Shown piece after piece: positions 8,772 to 20,960 of a DNA stretch of 64,000 bases. The notes beneath the pieces were generated by a model. It ran no database searches and had not been told where the DNA came from. It saw nothing but the letters and a program-made list of their open reading frames with translations. The position numbers and the translations under genes were made by a program. Location: assembly GCA_018857735.1 (NCBI GenBank), contig JABMCL010002130.1, forward strand, positions 1,519,501 to 1,583,500. Direction: 5' to 3'. This stretch comes from Alviniconcha marisindica. Taxonomy: Eukaryota > Mollusca > Gastropoda > Provannidae. Positions within the stretch are counted from its first letter, which is position 1, and the number at the start of each line of letters is the position of its first letter.

Positions 8772-11023
8772 GTATATGACTTAGTGCCAAAAGGTGCACA
8801 AGAAAAGAGGACAGAGGTACTAGAAAATAAAGTTGACAGGATGTGAGTGAGTAATGCATTTTTTGAATGAACACATGTGAAGTCATCCACCAGTGAAGGG
8901 AGAAGGCAGTGCTGCTCTTCGTTCCTGAGAAATTTGACTTTCAGTGTGATTTGTGACAAGATGTTGAACATTACACATTACAACAAGCCCACATCACTGT
9001 GCTGCTAATCATGCAGTTAACTGTGAAAACCCAGCTGATCTTACAAGATGTGATCCACATGAGTATTACCAAGTAAACTGTTGTTGTTCTGTCACACAGA
9101 ACAGCATGCTACGCATAGTTTGTTGCAATACATAACGTTCAACATACAGCCAATCTTGAACATTTTTAAATGAATAAAAAGCAACACATTTTGAAACATA
9201 AACAGTTATTCTTTAATAGAACAATATGTGACAAGGAAGATTTGATGATTTTTTTCTCCTCAAATTTAAGCTTTCTTGACATAAACAGCAAATGATGTAA
9301 GAAATATGTCGTACATTACTATTTCAACAAGATGTACAATGCTGTTTGTTTCTTGATGAAAATGATAAATCAGTAACTTTTTATTACTGTAGAGTATAAA
9401 GACAGATAACTATTTCCATGTGAACAGTTTTTGCTGCATTAATTTTGTTGTAGTGGATAGCATAATGTTAAATACATGACATGGTACTTTGTTTTTCATA
9501 ACAAAATAAATAATACTTATTATTAACAAACAAGTAAGTGTTTTGTAAGAGAAAATGGAGCAAGTAAGAGTGAGTGCAACTTTTGCTGCTTTTGGGTGTC
9601 ACAGGAAAACACACACGCAACCTGTCATCCATGCGTTTCTTGGTCATGTTGACTCGGGTGCCTAGGACAAAAATAGTTGAACAGTTAACTTCAAAGTGAA
9701 AGAATTAATAATAATAAATAGAAAAAATCGTAATAAATATGACTAAAAAAATCACAGCCAAAGAATAATGCTATTAAGATCAGCACCTTACATTTTTAGA
9801 ACTCTGGAAGGCAGACAGGCATGGTCACCATAATTATGTCGAACGTTATTATTTCCACAGCTCGTGTTGTAATCGTAATGTTCAACATCTAACTTGATGA
9901 CTTTAATCTGCGTAAATTTGAATTGTCTGCCATATATGATGATTTGTTTGAAGACGTAGTTTGTAAACAAAACGAACTGCGTTAAGCACAAGCAAAAAAT
10001 GTAAAGAGTACGATCAGAATATACTGTTTATAACCAGTCTGCTGTCGCACATTACGATTTCAACATGCACTCATGTTGTAAGAAACTTGGTGAAAACAAA
10101 TTTTCGAAAGCATCTGAACAAACTTTAGATCGACAGCAACAAAAACTCACTCTGTATGCTAACATTCCGATACTTTTAAAAGATTCGGCATATACCAAAT
10201 AAACATCGTGTAACCGGAAGATTTGACTAAATCTCCAATGAACGTTTAAATAAAGTTGAACGTTACAGTCCGAAAATATTACCACACACCTTTCGCATAT
10301 CAGAACGTCTCTTCCATGCGGCCATGTGTTCAAAGCAAATGACCCAGATGTGTAACATGGCTAACCGAATGTAGTGCAAAAGCACGAAAACTTTTTTTTC
10401 CCCTTTTGCTTGTTTAATCTAATGCTTTGTTGAACGTTATTTCTTGCAACAATTTTATGAAGAATGGCAAAATATATTTTAAAAACTACCCAGACATTTG
10501 GCAGTAAAATAAAACATTGGCGCCTGATGCAGTGACGTACCACAGTGACTGGAGTAAAGTTTCGACGAAAGAGAAAGTCCGTTCTTCACTGAGTGGATGC
10601 TGGTCATGAAACATTTCAACACACATAACGTTCGACCGAGGGATATTTTGGAGCCTCTAACTCCAAAAACAAAAATTAGTGATAATCGATTTTATATGCA
10701 CTGTGTAAAGCGATATCTCCTCTGTGCAAATCAGTGACTGAGGTAATGTTTTGATTCATCATGTACGTGAATGAAAGCATCGAAAGCACTCACCGTGAGC
10801 GTGTCCGTTTTCAGGGGTTGAATTTCGTGGCGCTTTTCACTTTCAAATTTATTTTTTTCTCCAGCTGCTCCAGATTTGGAGCTGATATTGTTTCCACTGT
10901 GATACTGACCAATTATGAACGCACACACAAAGCAACAACAAGACAAAGTGTTTGAAATGGATTTTATTGACAGTCAAAAATCGGACCCCCCATTTGCGCA
11001 CCTTTTGGCACTAAGTCATATAC
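8772..11023. repeat. Segment bounded by a 26-bp perfect inverted repeat
   Basis: The left end (8772-8797) and the reverse complement of the right end (10998-11023) are identical over 26 bp, with the core GACTTAGTGCCAAAAGGTGC. The interior is AT-rich, has no transposase-like ORF, and contains scattered copies of AACGTTCAAC or its complement (about 9136, 10256, 10431, with weaker copies at 9880 and 10627). It could be a 2.25-kb nonautonomous DNA transposon, or two separate insertions of one short repeat. No target duplication is clear. Confidence 0.4.
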
Positions 11024-11231
11024 TAATTCAATAGTAATACAATCAATATAGTAATACAATCAACAAACCACAAAATACTCATGAATTAAACACACAGTCA
11101 CAGCCTGTTACGGTAACCACTTTATGTTTCATTTAAACAAGAGAGTAAAAGACCAGGCCTTTGTGTAAAGGTGAAGAGGAACAAGGACAACATCAACAAA
11201 AGAGAGGGGGGGGGGGGGAGAGAGCAGAAGA

Positions 11232-11547
11232 AAAGATTGATTGAGACACACATCAGTGTCCTCAAAAGATTGATTAAGACACACATCAGTGTCCTCAAAA
11301 GATTGATTAAGACGCACATCAGTGTCCTCAAAAGATTGATTAAGACACACATCAGTGTCCTCAAAAGATTGATTAAGACACACATCAGTGTCCTCAAAAG
11401 ATTGATTAAGACACACATCAGTGTCCTCAAAAGATTGATTAAGACACACATCAGTGTCCTCAAAAGATTGATTAAGACACACATCAGTGTCCTCAAAAGA
11501 TTGATTAAGACGCACATCAGTGTCCTCAAAAGATTGAGACACACATC
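11232..11547. repeat. 33-bp minisatellite, ~9.5 copies
   Basis: The unit contains AAAAGATTGATTAAGACACA followed by CATCAGTGTCCTC; copies are nearly identical. Because the unit is 11 codons, long frames stay open on both strands; these are artefacts, not genes. A poly-G run lies just before it (about 11205-11218). Confidence 0.95.
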
Positions 11548-11779
11548 AGTGTTCTCGCCAACCCCCACCAGCAACCTGATTCACACTAGCACCGAGCACA
11601 CGCTACAGGAGTACTCAACGAAGGGTGCGCAGGTCCCGGCATAAATAAAAGGAAGTCACTCCTAGTAAACTGTATGAAAGATGGCCACATGAGCTGAATA
11701 AAGGAACCTGTTGGATTATTACCTTAAATTCAGAGGACATCTTACATACTTGGAAGGATTACCTCTGACATGCACCTAA

Positions 11780-12407
11780 AGCCCGTTCTTAATTGGGCAA
11801 ATGTTTGTTCGTGAACCTAGTTGGAAGTATTCGGCGAACCTAGTTGGTTCTTAATTGGGCGAACTTTTCTTCACGAACCTAGTTGGGAGTATTCGTCGAA
11901 CTGCGACGAAGCTATATTCAGGGTCCAAAAAGCTTCGCTCAACCTGTTCTGAGAGCATTCGCCCTATTCGACGAACATTGCCTCTGATTGGCTGAGAGCA
12001 GAGCTCTCCTGTGGGTGAAGAAGAAATAAAAATGGATGACGGTGTCGCTAGGTTCTTCACTCGCTTCGGAGGGAATTTGTTTATTTGTTGACTTGTGGGA
12101 GGCGCAGCCTTGTCTCGGGGACCCAGAATGAGATAGTAGTTAGTTGAATTACCCTGTGAGGGATGATTAAAGTATATTGACTTGACTTTGGCCTACATTT
12201 TTGATCATGCTGTGTGCTGCGTGTCTGCCGCAAGTTCGGGCCAAAGCTTGCATCTCATTACAAGCCAGTTGAGAACAAAGTAAAGTTCGTCGAACTGTCC
12301 AAACTATGTTTGGCAAACTAAAAGTTCAGTTAAGAAACGAATCATAGTTCGTTGAAGTGTCCAAAGTATGTTCGGCGAACAAACATTTGCCCAGTTAAGA
12401 ACGGACT
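11780..12407. mobile_element. PIF/Harbinger-like nonautonomous element (copy 2)
   Basis: The termini are AGCCCGTTCTTAATTGGGC (left) and GCCCAGTTAAGAACGGACT (right), imperfect inverted repeats. TAA lies on both sides (11777-11779, 12408-12410), a 3-bp TWA duplication. It is homologous along its length to the element at 3334-5097 and lacks the piggyBac insert. The left end contains an internal partial duplication in which a GTTCTTAATTGGGC terminus-like sequence recurs near 11847, followed by another ACGAACCTAGTTGG segment. Coding capacity is lost. Confidence 0.88.
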
Positions 12408-12772
12408 TAAAATGTAAGAATGCAACTCTAAATAAGGTAAGACTTACCACTGTAAGACTTACCCATAACTGATTCAGTAAAGCTAGTATGGTCATTTGAC
12501 TTTTAATATATTTTTTTTAACCAAATCCATATCATTCTAACAAACTCAGTTCAGAATGTAAAATTATTTGATAATTAAATAAATTCTAGCTAGTGGAGAT
12601 TGGTCAAATGGCAGAAAGGCATAACAGTGGGGCTTGACATCATTTTAAACCTAGGTGACATGCACAGAGACAGAGAGCAATAGCCAGGGCATGCTGTGCG
12701 TGAGATTGAGACTCAGTTGCACAGGCACGGTAAGATAAGTGATGTGATAAAACTGTTGGTATGGTTAATTAA

Positions 12773-12887
12773 ACAAAGTTGAAAATAAAAAGCATATGAT
12801 TCAGTTAAAAGGTCAAAAATGTTGTGTCATACACACAACATTTTTGACATTTTAACTGAATCATATGCTTTTTATTTTCAACTTTGT
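12773..12887. repeat. Foldback hairpin: 55-bp arms, 5-nt loop
   Basis: 12773-12827 and 12833-12887 are reverse complements with one mismatch in 55 bp, separated by CATAC. The arm begins ACAAAGTTGAAAATAAAAAG. An RNA copy would form an almost perfect 55-bp hairpin. It could be a small foldback element or a local inverted duplication. It lies in intron 4 of the CHD-like gene. Confidence 0.95.
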
Positions 12888-12906
12888 GAATAGTGTGGAC
12901 AAAGCT

Positions 12907-12931
12907 GTCATGCACGCACACACACACACAC

Positions 12932-12978
<47 letters not shown>
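12907..12978. repeat. (CA)n microsatellite
   Basis: About 35 CA dinucleotides, interrupted near 12930, directly right of the foldback hairpin. A poly-C tract lies at about 13142-13157. Confidence 0.95.
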
Positions 12979-12982
<4 letters not shown>

Positions 12983-13529
12983 TCATCCTCCATTGTCATT
13001 GACACAGAAGTACACGTCCCCATATTTGGCACTTGCACACCATACCCAGCATGTGTGATACGTACAGTAACAGTCTAACAAAAGTTATTGCACTGCACTA
13101 GTGTATACCATATATGGATCAATTGTATTATCCATTTTTTGCCCCCCCCCCCCCCCCACCAGTACCACACACACAAAACTGGTTCATGACATGTCTGCAT
13201 AGACAATATGTGTAGATAATAAAGTAAAGCTGTTGTAGGTAAAATGGTAAAGCTGTTGATATAAGTATTTACGCCTTTGGTGTAGGTAATACAATAAAGC
13301 TATTGATGCAAAGTATTTAGCATTTTAGGGTTAGCCTCTGGTGTAGAGATGGCAGACAACTTTCAGTTTGTTTCACTTTGAATTCTTTTTTTTTTGGTTG
13401 TCTTCCTTGCCCAAACATGCAGCCCTAATTGATTCAATAACAGTGTTGTGTATCTGCATGGTATGGCTTCTCCTGCAGTTCATGTCCATCATTCACTTGC
13501 AGGCCTTGGTAGACACAGCTGAACAACAG

Positions 13530-14605
13530 TGTCACATCTCTAGTAGGCATGGTGGCATGACAGTGTCATTCCCTTGTAGGCCTGGTGGTATGACAGTGTC
13601 ATTCCCTTGTAGGCCTGGTGGTATGACAGTGTCATTCACTTGTAGGCCTGGTGGCATGACAGTGTCATTCCCTTGTAGGCCTGGTGGCATGACAGTGTCA
13701 TTCCCTTGTAGGCCTTAGTGGTATGACAGTGTCATATCTCTAGTAGGCCTGGTGGCATGACAGTGGCATGTCTCTAGTAGGCCTGGTGGCATGACAGTGT
13801 CATTCCCTTGTAGGCCTGGTGGCATGACAGTGTCATTCCCTTGTAGGCCTTAGTGGTATGACACTGTCATTCCCTTGTAGGCCTGGTGGTATGATGGTGT
13901 TATTCCATTGTAGGCCTTAGTTGCATAGCAATGTCAATCACTTATAGGCCTTGTGGCATGGCAATGTCAGTCACTTGCAGGCTGTGGTGGCATGGCAATG
14001 TCAGTCACTTGCAGGCTGTGGTGGCATGGCAATGTCAGTCACTTGCAGGCTGTGGTGGTGGCAAAGGCAATTTTTCAAGTCACCTTGCAGGCTGTGGTGG
14101 CATGGCAATGTCAGTCACTTGCAGGCTGTGGTGGCATGGCAATGGCAGTCACTTGTAGGCTTTGGTGGCATGGCATGGCAGTGTCAGTCACTTGTAGGCC
14201 TTGGTGGCATGGCAGTGTCAATCACTTGTAGGCCTTGGTGGCATGGCAGTGTCAATTGCTTGTAGGCCTTGGTGGCATGGTAATGTCAATCACTTATAGG
14301 CCTTGGTGGCATTGTAATGTCAGTCACTTTTGGGCCTTGGTGGCATGGCAGTGTCAATCACGTGTAGGCCCTGGTTATCATGGCAGTGTCAATCACTTAT
14401 AGGCCTTGGTGGCATGGTAATGTCAATCACTTGCAGGCCTTGGTGGCATGGCAATGTCAATTGCTTGTAGACATTGGTGTCACGGTAATGTCAGTCACTT
14501 GTAGGCCTTGGCATGGCAGTGTCAGTCACTTGTAGGCCTTGGTGGCACAGCCGTGTCAATCACTTGTAGGCTTTGGTGGCATGGCAGTTTCAGTCACGTG
14601 TTTTG
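13530..14605. repeat. 33-36-bp minisatellite family, ~30 copies in two subfamilies
   Basis: The left part is built on GGTGGCATGACAGTGTCATT plus CCCTTGTAGGCCT. The right part is built on GGTGGCATGGCAATGTCAGT plus CACTTGCAGGC. The subfamilies grade into each other near 13900-13980. Homogeneity is highest at 13550-13700 and 13970-14150, suggesting local recent expansion. ORFs across it are repeat artefacts. Confidence 0.92.
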
Positions 14606-14880
14606 TAAGTCTGGATAGATTAGTGATACACCATTGTCATTCACTTACAGGTCTGATTTTGACTTGAGACATATTTGACCTGAATACATGTTATTGGTCA
14701 TGTTTAGTATTACTATAAAAAAAATAAAAGACCAACATTTTTTTGCTGGCGTATTCCTGTTAACCACCTAAACAGTATTTTTATGTTACTATCACATTTG
14801 TTCTTATAAAATTCCAACAAATGATTCTACACTGAAAGCAGCCTTAAAATCTTCTGAGTGCTTTGCTGTCTGAGCCTACA

Positions 14881-15018
14881 CTAGGGTATTGACACCATGC
14901 TAGGGTATTGACACCATGCTAGGGTATTGACACCATGCTAGGGTAATGACACCATACTAGGGTATTGACACCATGCTAGGGTAATGACACCATGCTAGGG
15001 TAATGACACCATGCTAGG
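14881..15018. repeat. 19-bp tandem repeat, ~7 copies
   Basis: The unit CTAGGGTATTGACACCATG is repeated with T/A variation at one position. It lies 450 bp upstream of the next exon. Confidence 0.95.
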
Positions 15019-15461
15019 TGCACACTGGATTACCAGTGCATCATTTGGGACCCCGGGACAATATAACCCTTTTCCAAATTGTCCACTTTTAGTTTTGCCA
15101 TGGCAAATGGTACAGGTGGAGGTAGGCCAAGTAGCCCTTGCGCTATTCACTGGTGGCCAAGATCGTCTGGGTGGCACAGCTGCCTTAGAGCCCTTGTTGA
15201 GGCAGAAGGGTTGGTCCCATTCAGCCTTGCACAGCTTTCTGATCTAGCGCTCCCAAACAACCTTGCTGTTTTCCCCTAGCAGCTACCGTGCAGTGTACCT
15301 GGTCTACCGAGGTCTGGATGTGTCCATAGTGATGCCTGTACTTGTTTGTGCGTGTCTTCCCCCCCCCCCCCCCCCCGCTGTGCTGAGTTTTGTTCATTAG
15401 CATTGTTGTTGTTGTCAGTGGCTTGTGTTGCTATGGCGTTTTGTCTTGTCACGCATTGCAG

Positions 15462-15584
15462 GCTCAGGTGGCAGAGCGACGTAAACCAGGAAGGAAGCCC
15501 AAGTTAGACCCACGAATGCTGCATGAGCAGCGCCTGACTGGCGAGGAAAATGTGTCCGTGGTAGAGAGGGGGTCAGGCCGAAAG
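15462..15584 (+). CDS. CHD7/8/9-like (kis): CHD7/8/9 (kismet)-like, linker and start of BRK domain 2
   Basis: 123 nt (41 codons), from CATTGCAG| to AAG|GTGAGA, phase 0 at both ends. It reads AQVAERRKPGRKPKLDPRML, then HEQRLTGEENVSVVERGSGR and K. The RKPGRKPK patch is AT-hook-like and basic. LTGEExVxVVxRxxGRK is the first strand of the second BRK domain; CHD7/8/9 proteins have the same LTGEERVPV(V/I)N motif there. The domain continues in the exon at 25250 after a 9.7-kb repeat-filled intron. A poly-C tract lies about 85 bp upstream of the acceptor. Confidence 0.95.
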
Positions 15585-15594
15585 GTGAGATAGG

Positions 15595-15715
15595 ACATGA
15601 TTGGCTGGGTCAGGGTGAGGGAAAAAAACGTTTGATTGGCTAGGTCTGAGTTAGACATTTGACTAGCTAAATCAAGGTGAGGAAGGCATTTGATTGGCTA
15701 GGTTAAATGAGATGG
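15595..15715. repeat. ~40-bp degenerate tandem repeat after the exon donor
   Basis: About three copies contain TTTGATTGGCTAGGT with variable spacing, starting within 15 bp of the splice donor. Confidence 0.65.
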
Positions 15716-15719
15716 TGCC

Positions 15720-16275
15720 ATATTTTTTGGACTACAGGGCAATACCTTTTTGGGGGGAGTCAAATTTGACACTGCGCCATACAGTAGATAGCATGTTTTA
15801 ATTTGAACCTGAAACAGAAACCACATACTGTGGCAAACTGAGCAGTGATATTTTCTAAAGCAATTTATAGGTGAAGTGATCCCAGAAACAGACCATTGGG
15901 AATGACCACGGAGTCCTAGCGATACTGTCAGCATACAGCAGCATTTACACAAAATTGGAAAATTACGAAACCAAAAACAGAGTGCACATGTGCATCAAAT
16001 AAAATGGCAGCAGCCTGGATTTCAAGCAAGAATTGGGTTAGCCAGTTATCATCTGCTGGGCTGTTGATCTTCAGAAAATGGTGCTCCATACACTGTTCTT
16101 CTGATCAGTTCAAACTTTTGTGAATAACCAATTTACTGAACATTTCCACTTTTCCATACTAAGCTACAACAGCACTTTGTTTTGTGTGTGTCTCATGCGT
16201 CCATCATGCTTTGCTTGTTGGCTGTGACACCACCAAAGATATGCTTATATTGGGAAGTGTCTGTCTGTCTATTCA
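15720..16275. repeat. Interspersed ~500-bp repeat, copy A
   Basis: Diverged copy of the sequence at 37060-37570. Shared blocks include CTGAAACAGAAACCA, GTGATCCCAGAAA and GACACCACCAAAG in the same order. No coding capacity. Class unknown; a nonautonomous DNA element is likely. Confidence 0.6.
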
Positions 16276-16596
16276 TTTTACTTGTGAACCAGATATTGGA
16301 TGGTGCACCTGCTATCTAGAAGCATCTTGTAGTACAGAAATTACGCTAATTATGACTGATGAAAATTGAGGCCAGGTATACTGTTCCTAGCAGAACACAG
16401 ATTTGGTTGGGGGTGGGGGTGGGGGGGGGGGTCTCTCTCAAAGCACTGTGCCAAGGGCATCAGAAGTACTTGGAGGATACATGGTGGTAAAACTTGAGGA
16501 GTAGGAAATAGAGAAGAATACTGGCTTGCTGTTTCTAACACAGTCAGCACAGACCTTTTTTAAGAATACACTCTTAGATTGAGGCAAGTGTTTCTA

Positions 16597-16684
16597 CATG
16601 AAAGTGGCAGTGTGATAAACACTTAGCAACAGGTGAGTCACATGAAAGTGGCAGTGTGATAAACGCTTAGCACCAGGTGAGTCA
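16597..16684. repeat. 44-bp direct repeat, 2 copies
   Basis: Two copies of ACATGAAAGTGGCAGTGTGA followed by TAAACRCTTAGCA and CAGGTGAGTCA, immediately before the 41-bp array. Confidence 0.85.
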
Positions 16685-16728
16685 GGTTGTATGGCTGGGT
16701 GAGCCGGAAGGAGGAAGCTTGTGTGTGG

Positions 16729-17185
16729 GTCAGGAGGGGGCAGTGTCTGCGGCTCACATTCAGCACTTTGTCAAGAGGGGGCAGTGTCTGCAGCTCACAT
16801 TCAGCACTTTGTCAAGAGGGGGCAGTGTATATGCAGCTCACAGTCAGCACTTTGTCAAGAGGGGGCAGTGTCTGCAGCTCACAGTCAGCACTTTGTCAAG
16901 AGGGGGCAGTGTCTGCAGCTCACAGTCAGCACTTTGTCAAGAGGGGGCAGTGTCTGCAGCTCACAGTCAGCACTTTGTCAAGAGGGGGCAGTGTCTGCAG
17001 CTCACAGTCAGCACTTTGTCAAGAGGGGGCAGTGTCTGCAGCTCACAGTCAGCACTTTGTCAAGAGGGGGCAGTGTATATGCAGCTTACAGTCAGCACTT
17101 TGTCAAGAGGGGGCAGTGTCTGCAGCTCACAGTCAGCACTTTGTCAAGAGGGGGCAGTGTATATGCAGCTCACATTCAGCACTGG
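16729..17185. repeat. 41-bp minisatellite, ~11 copies, two unit types
   Basis: The unit contains TCAAGAGGGGGCAGTGTCTG and CAGCTCACAGTCAGCACTTTG. Some units carry TATATG instead of CTG (43 bp). All three + frames stay open; this is a consequence of the repeat. Confidence 0.95.
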
Positions 17186-17379
17186 GTCCAACCAGTCACT
17201 TAAAAGCTGAATGTGGTGGCTATGCTTAGTGTGATACAGCAATACATTATCAATGATTCTTCATCAGACAATTCTGGCATGGTACCATTCATCATCATGA
17301 CATTCAAAAATGACTATTCAGTTTGTATGTACACATGCACTCACATTCTACGTGCATGCACACTGTGTGTATGAGTGCT

Positions 17380-18180
17380 TTATGTGATTGTTACCGTAGC
17401 TGTTGTTGGGGTTGGACTGCGTATGTGTGCACTGTCTATCTGTGAATGTGTTGTGTCAGTGTAGCTGCTCTTTGGGCTGACAGTGTTCTTGTGAGTCTGT
17501 GTGTGTAGTCAGTGTTTCATGGTGCCATAGCCATTATGTGAGGCTGAACAGTGTGTTTGATTTTAGTCATGTGTGTTTGGAAGTGTACCAAAACCATGGT
17601 GCCATTTTGCAGGGCAAGACAGTGTGTGTATCGTTTTGGTGTCATAGCCATTATGGAGGCTGGACAAAATGTACTTGTCTTTGTATGTGTGAGTGTATAA
17701 ACTATAATGGTATCATAGGTGTTACAGGGTCAGGACATGTGTTTGTGAGTGTGTGTGTATCATGGTGTCTCAGTCATGGAGTCTGAACAAAATGTATTTG
17801 TGAGTCTTTGTATTGTGTCATGGCCATGATGAAGGATGGACAAGGTGTGTGTGTGTGAGAGAGAGTGTGTGTATCATGGTGTCATAGCCATTATGGAGGC
17901 TGGACAAAATGTATGTGTGAGACTGTGTATATGTATCATGTGTATATTTGTGTATTATGGTGTCATAGCCATTATGGAGGTTGGACAAAATGTGTGTGTG
18001 AGAGTGTGTACATGCATCATGTATATGTTTGTGTATCATGGTTTGTGAGTGTGTACATGTATCATGTGTATGTATCATGTGTATGTTTGTGTATCATGGT
18101 TTGTGAGTCTGTGTACATGTATCATGAGAGTGTGTATGTGTTTTAGTGTATCAGTGTGTTGCTGTGAGTGTATCATGTTA
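17380..18180. repeat. GT-rich degenerate repeats
   Basis: Decayed units built on GTGTCATAGCCATTATGGAG plus GCTGGACAAAATGTG (clear copies near 17638, 17880 and 17960), ending in TGTACATGTATCATG repeats. Non-coding. Confidence 0.75.
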
Positions 18181-18189
18181 CCGTAGCAA

Positions 18190-19200
18190 TTGCTGCAGGC
18201 ACACCTGTGTATATGAAAGAGAGAGTAGCAGAGATGTATTGTTTTACTTAATTAGTGCCAAGAAGAGGAATTGGGGAAAGAAATGATATGGTGCAATGAA
18301 TGGAAGAATCAGTAACTGGAGATAAAGTAACAAGATTTTTGTCTGTGTTTATATGGGTGTGCACTGAGAGATACATGGAGAAAGATGAATTGTCTGATGA
18401 TGAATTGTCATGTGACCATTGCTGACGGTTGCATGGCACTGTTGGTACATAGAATTGTTTGAGAATTAGAAAAGGATGTGATGAGTGTCTGTTCATAGGT
18501 TGGGATGGGATGTCACATCCCTAACTCTCCTCCCAGTCCTGGTGGTAGACAGCCTTTCTGTATGGGCCAGTGCTAACTGCTTTGTCCACTGATGTCTTTG
18601 TCCCAGGCTTTCTTTTTCACTTGATTTGTTTTGTTGGTGGGTGGCATGCTTCCAGCTGTTCTGTGCTTTTTGTGGACATGACATTGGTGGTTGTTTTGTC
18701 TGATTTTAACTGAGAAGGGATTTTAACTGTTTTCAGTCCTACATTTTTTTTGTTCTTCTTTTTTCTTCTAAAAATTGCAGCAAGCTGTGGAGAGGAGTGC
18801 TAGTGCATTAATCGTTGACTGATACAGTTAATCATCCTGTCAGTTAACACAGAATGCTGGCAGTACAGTTACTGTTATATCAAATGAGAGCATGACAGTA
18901 CAGTTGTGTGTAGTAGTGAATGACCTTATTAGTGTATGATATCTTACGGCTGACATGTACAGCATTGCCAGGTGCTTGTTGCTCTGCCTTCATTCAGCAA
19001 CAGAAGAGCACTAGTATGTTGTATTTCATTCGTATTGCAGTGGATTGTTGAGACAATCCAGATATGCCCTCCCCCAAAACACCAACAACATATCAAATGC
19101 CCTAACAGAGCCGCACCCCATCACATTAAAACACAAAATGCTGGCAAAACAAACAACAATACTTACTTTGGGTTGCTGTACCACTTGTGTTGGCCAATTC
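18190..19200. other. Intron sequence without a recognised feature
   Basis: No exon, RNA gene or repeat family recognised. The open frames here lack splice sites or protein-like composition. Confidence 0.4.
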
Positions 19201-19214
19201 TCAGACCGCTGCAC

Positions 19215-20175
19215 CATTTGTGTTTGCCTGTCCCCTGACTGTACCACTAATGTTGGCCAGTCCCATGACAGTACCACTAATGCTGGCCTGTCCCCTGACT
19301 GTACCACTAATGCTGACCAGTCCCCTGACTGTACCACTAATGTTGACCAGTCCCCTGACTGTACCACTAATGCTGGCCTGTCCCCTGACTGTACCACTAA
19401 TGTTGACCAGTCCCCTGACTGTACCACTAATGCTGGCCAGTCCCCTGACTGTACCGCTAATGCTGGCCAGTCCCATGACTGTAGCGCTAATGCTGGCCAG
19501 TCCCCTGTCTGTGTCACTAATGCTGGCCAGTCCCCTGTCTGTGTCACTAATGCTGGCCAGTCCCCTGTCTGTGTCACTAATGCTGGCCAGTCCCCTGACT
19601 GTACCACTAATGCTGGCCAGTCCCCTGTCTGTGTCACTAATGCTGGCCAGTCCCCTGTCTGTGTCACTAATGCTGGCCAGTCCCCTGACTGTACCACTAA
19701 TGCTGGCCAGTCCCCTGACTGTACCACTAATGCTGGCCTGTCCCCTGACTGTACCACTAATGCTGGCCTGTCCCCTGACTGTACCGCTAATGCTGGCCTG
19801 TCCCCTGACTGTACCGCTAATGCTGGCCAGTCCCCTGACTGTACCGCTAATGCTGGCCAGTCCCCTGACTGTACCGCTAATGCTGGCCAGTCCCCTGACT
19901 GTACCGCTAATGCTGGCCAGTCCCCTGACTGTACCGCTAGCGGCCCACTGGACTAATGCTGGCCAGTCCCCTGACTGTACCACTAATGCTGGCCAGTCCC
20001 CTGACTGTACCACTAATGCTGGCCTGTCCCCTGACTGTACCGCTAATGCTGGCCAGTCCCCTGACTGTACCACTAATGCTGGCCTGTCCCCTGACTGTAC
20101 CGCTAATGCTGGCCAGTCCCCTGACTGTACCACTTGTGTAGACCAGTCTCCTGACTGTACCACTTTACTTGACCA
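19215..20175. repeat. 30-bp minisatellite, ~31 copies
   Basis: The unit is CCAGTCCCCTGACTGTACCA then CTAATGCTGG. A variant with CTGTCTGTGTCACTAA is clustered at 19500-19680. An odd segment GCTAGCGGCCCACTGGACTA breaks the array at about 19936-19955. Since 30 bp is ten codons, frames of more than 300 codons stay open on both strands; the decapeptide repeats are artefacts. Confidence 0.97.
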
Positions 20176-20199
20176 GTCTGCAGCATTTGTGACTAGTCC

Positions 20200-20960
20200 C
20201 CTGACTGTGCCAGTTGTTACCCCTGTAATAAAGTTTGGAAGGGAGGAGAGTATTGGAATCACTGTGTCTATCCCTTGGGCTTTGTCCAAAAGACTTGAAG
20301 TGCTCAACCTTTTGTAACCAAACCTGGGATAGCAGCTCCAGCATGAGTCCTGTAGAAAAATTGGGTTATTATCTTCATGGTCAAGGTCATAGTCAAGGTC
20401 AGTAGTATATCTGAACAGATAAATCCATTATGTCAAAGCAATGTGTGTAAATTATGTAAATTACCAGTTTGTTTAATATGTAACTTTTGTTTTTTTGTCA
20501 ATAACTGTTCTTTGAGTTCAGCCATGTTTTAATTTCTCTGATGAGATCATCTTGAATAGTGAGGGCTTATATAACCAAAATATGACTTTTTATGAAAGCT
20601 TCCAAGCTGCTACTCGTTTTGCAACCAAACTAAGTTTGATGGTACATCATCATAAGCCAGAGTGTCCTGTGAAAAGATGTGTTCACGGTGTGTTCATGTC
20701 AGGATCATGCTAAAGGTTAAAAAAATTGAGTTTGTTTGTCCAGATGATATTTTCTGAGCTGTTAAACATTTTTGCAACTGAACTTGGGATGGCAATGTAT
20801 ATCATGAGCATTAGCATCATGGGAAAAGATTGCTTTGCTGTCTTCAAGGTCAGGTGAGGGCTAATATAATTAAAATATGATTATTTTTGTATATCTGCTG
20901 AACTGCTGATCCTTTTGCATCCACACTTATTTTGATTATACATCATTTTAAGTCACAGTA
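20200..20960. repeat. Decayed interspersed repeat (TTTTGTAACCAAACTTGG type)
   Basis: Blocks such as TTTGTAACCAAAC, GATGGTACATCATCATAAGC and CAAGGTCA repeat at roughly 150-190-bp spacing. The same blocks occur at 23940-24460 and 36600-37060. Non-coding; probably a very old satellite or element. Confidence 0.6.

Noticed and set aside
11122..11644. ORFs of ~150 codons with RLIKTHISVLK or FEDTDVCLNQS repeats
   Set aside because: They lie over a 33-bp minisatellite, open on both strands and in more than one frame.
16677..17229. Three overlapping + strand ORFs of ~160-180 codons
   Set aside because: They read the same 41-bp repeat in three frames; not coding.
19045..20317. ORFs of 240-376 codons on both strands
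   Set aside because: They lie over a 30-bp array; unit length is a multiple of three, so several frames stay open at once. No splice sites or domain support.
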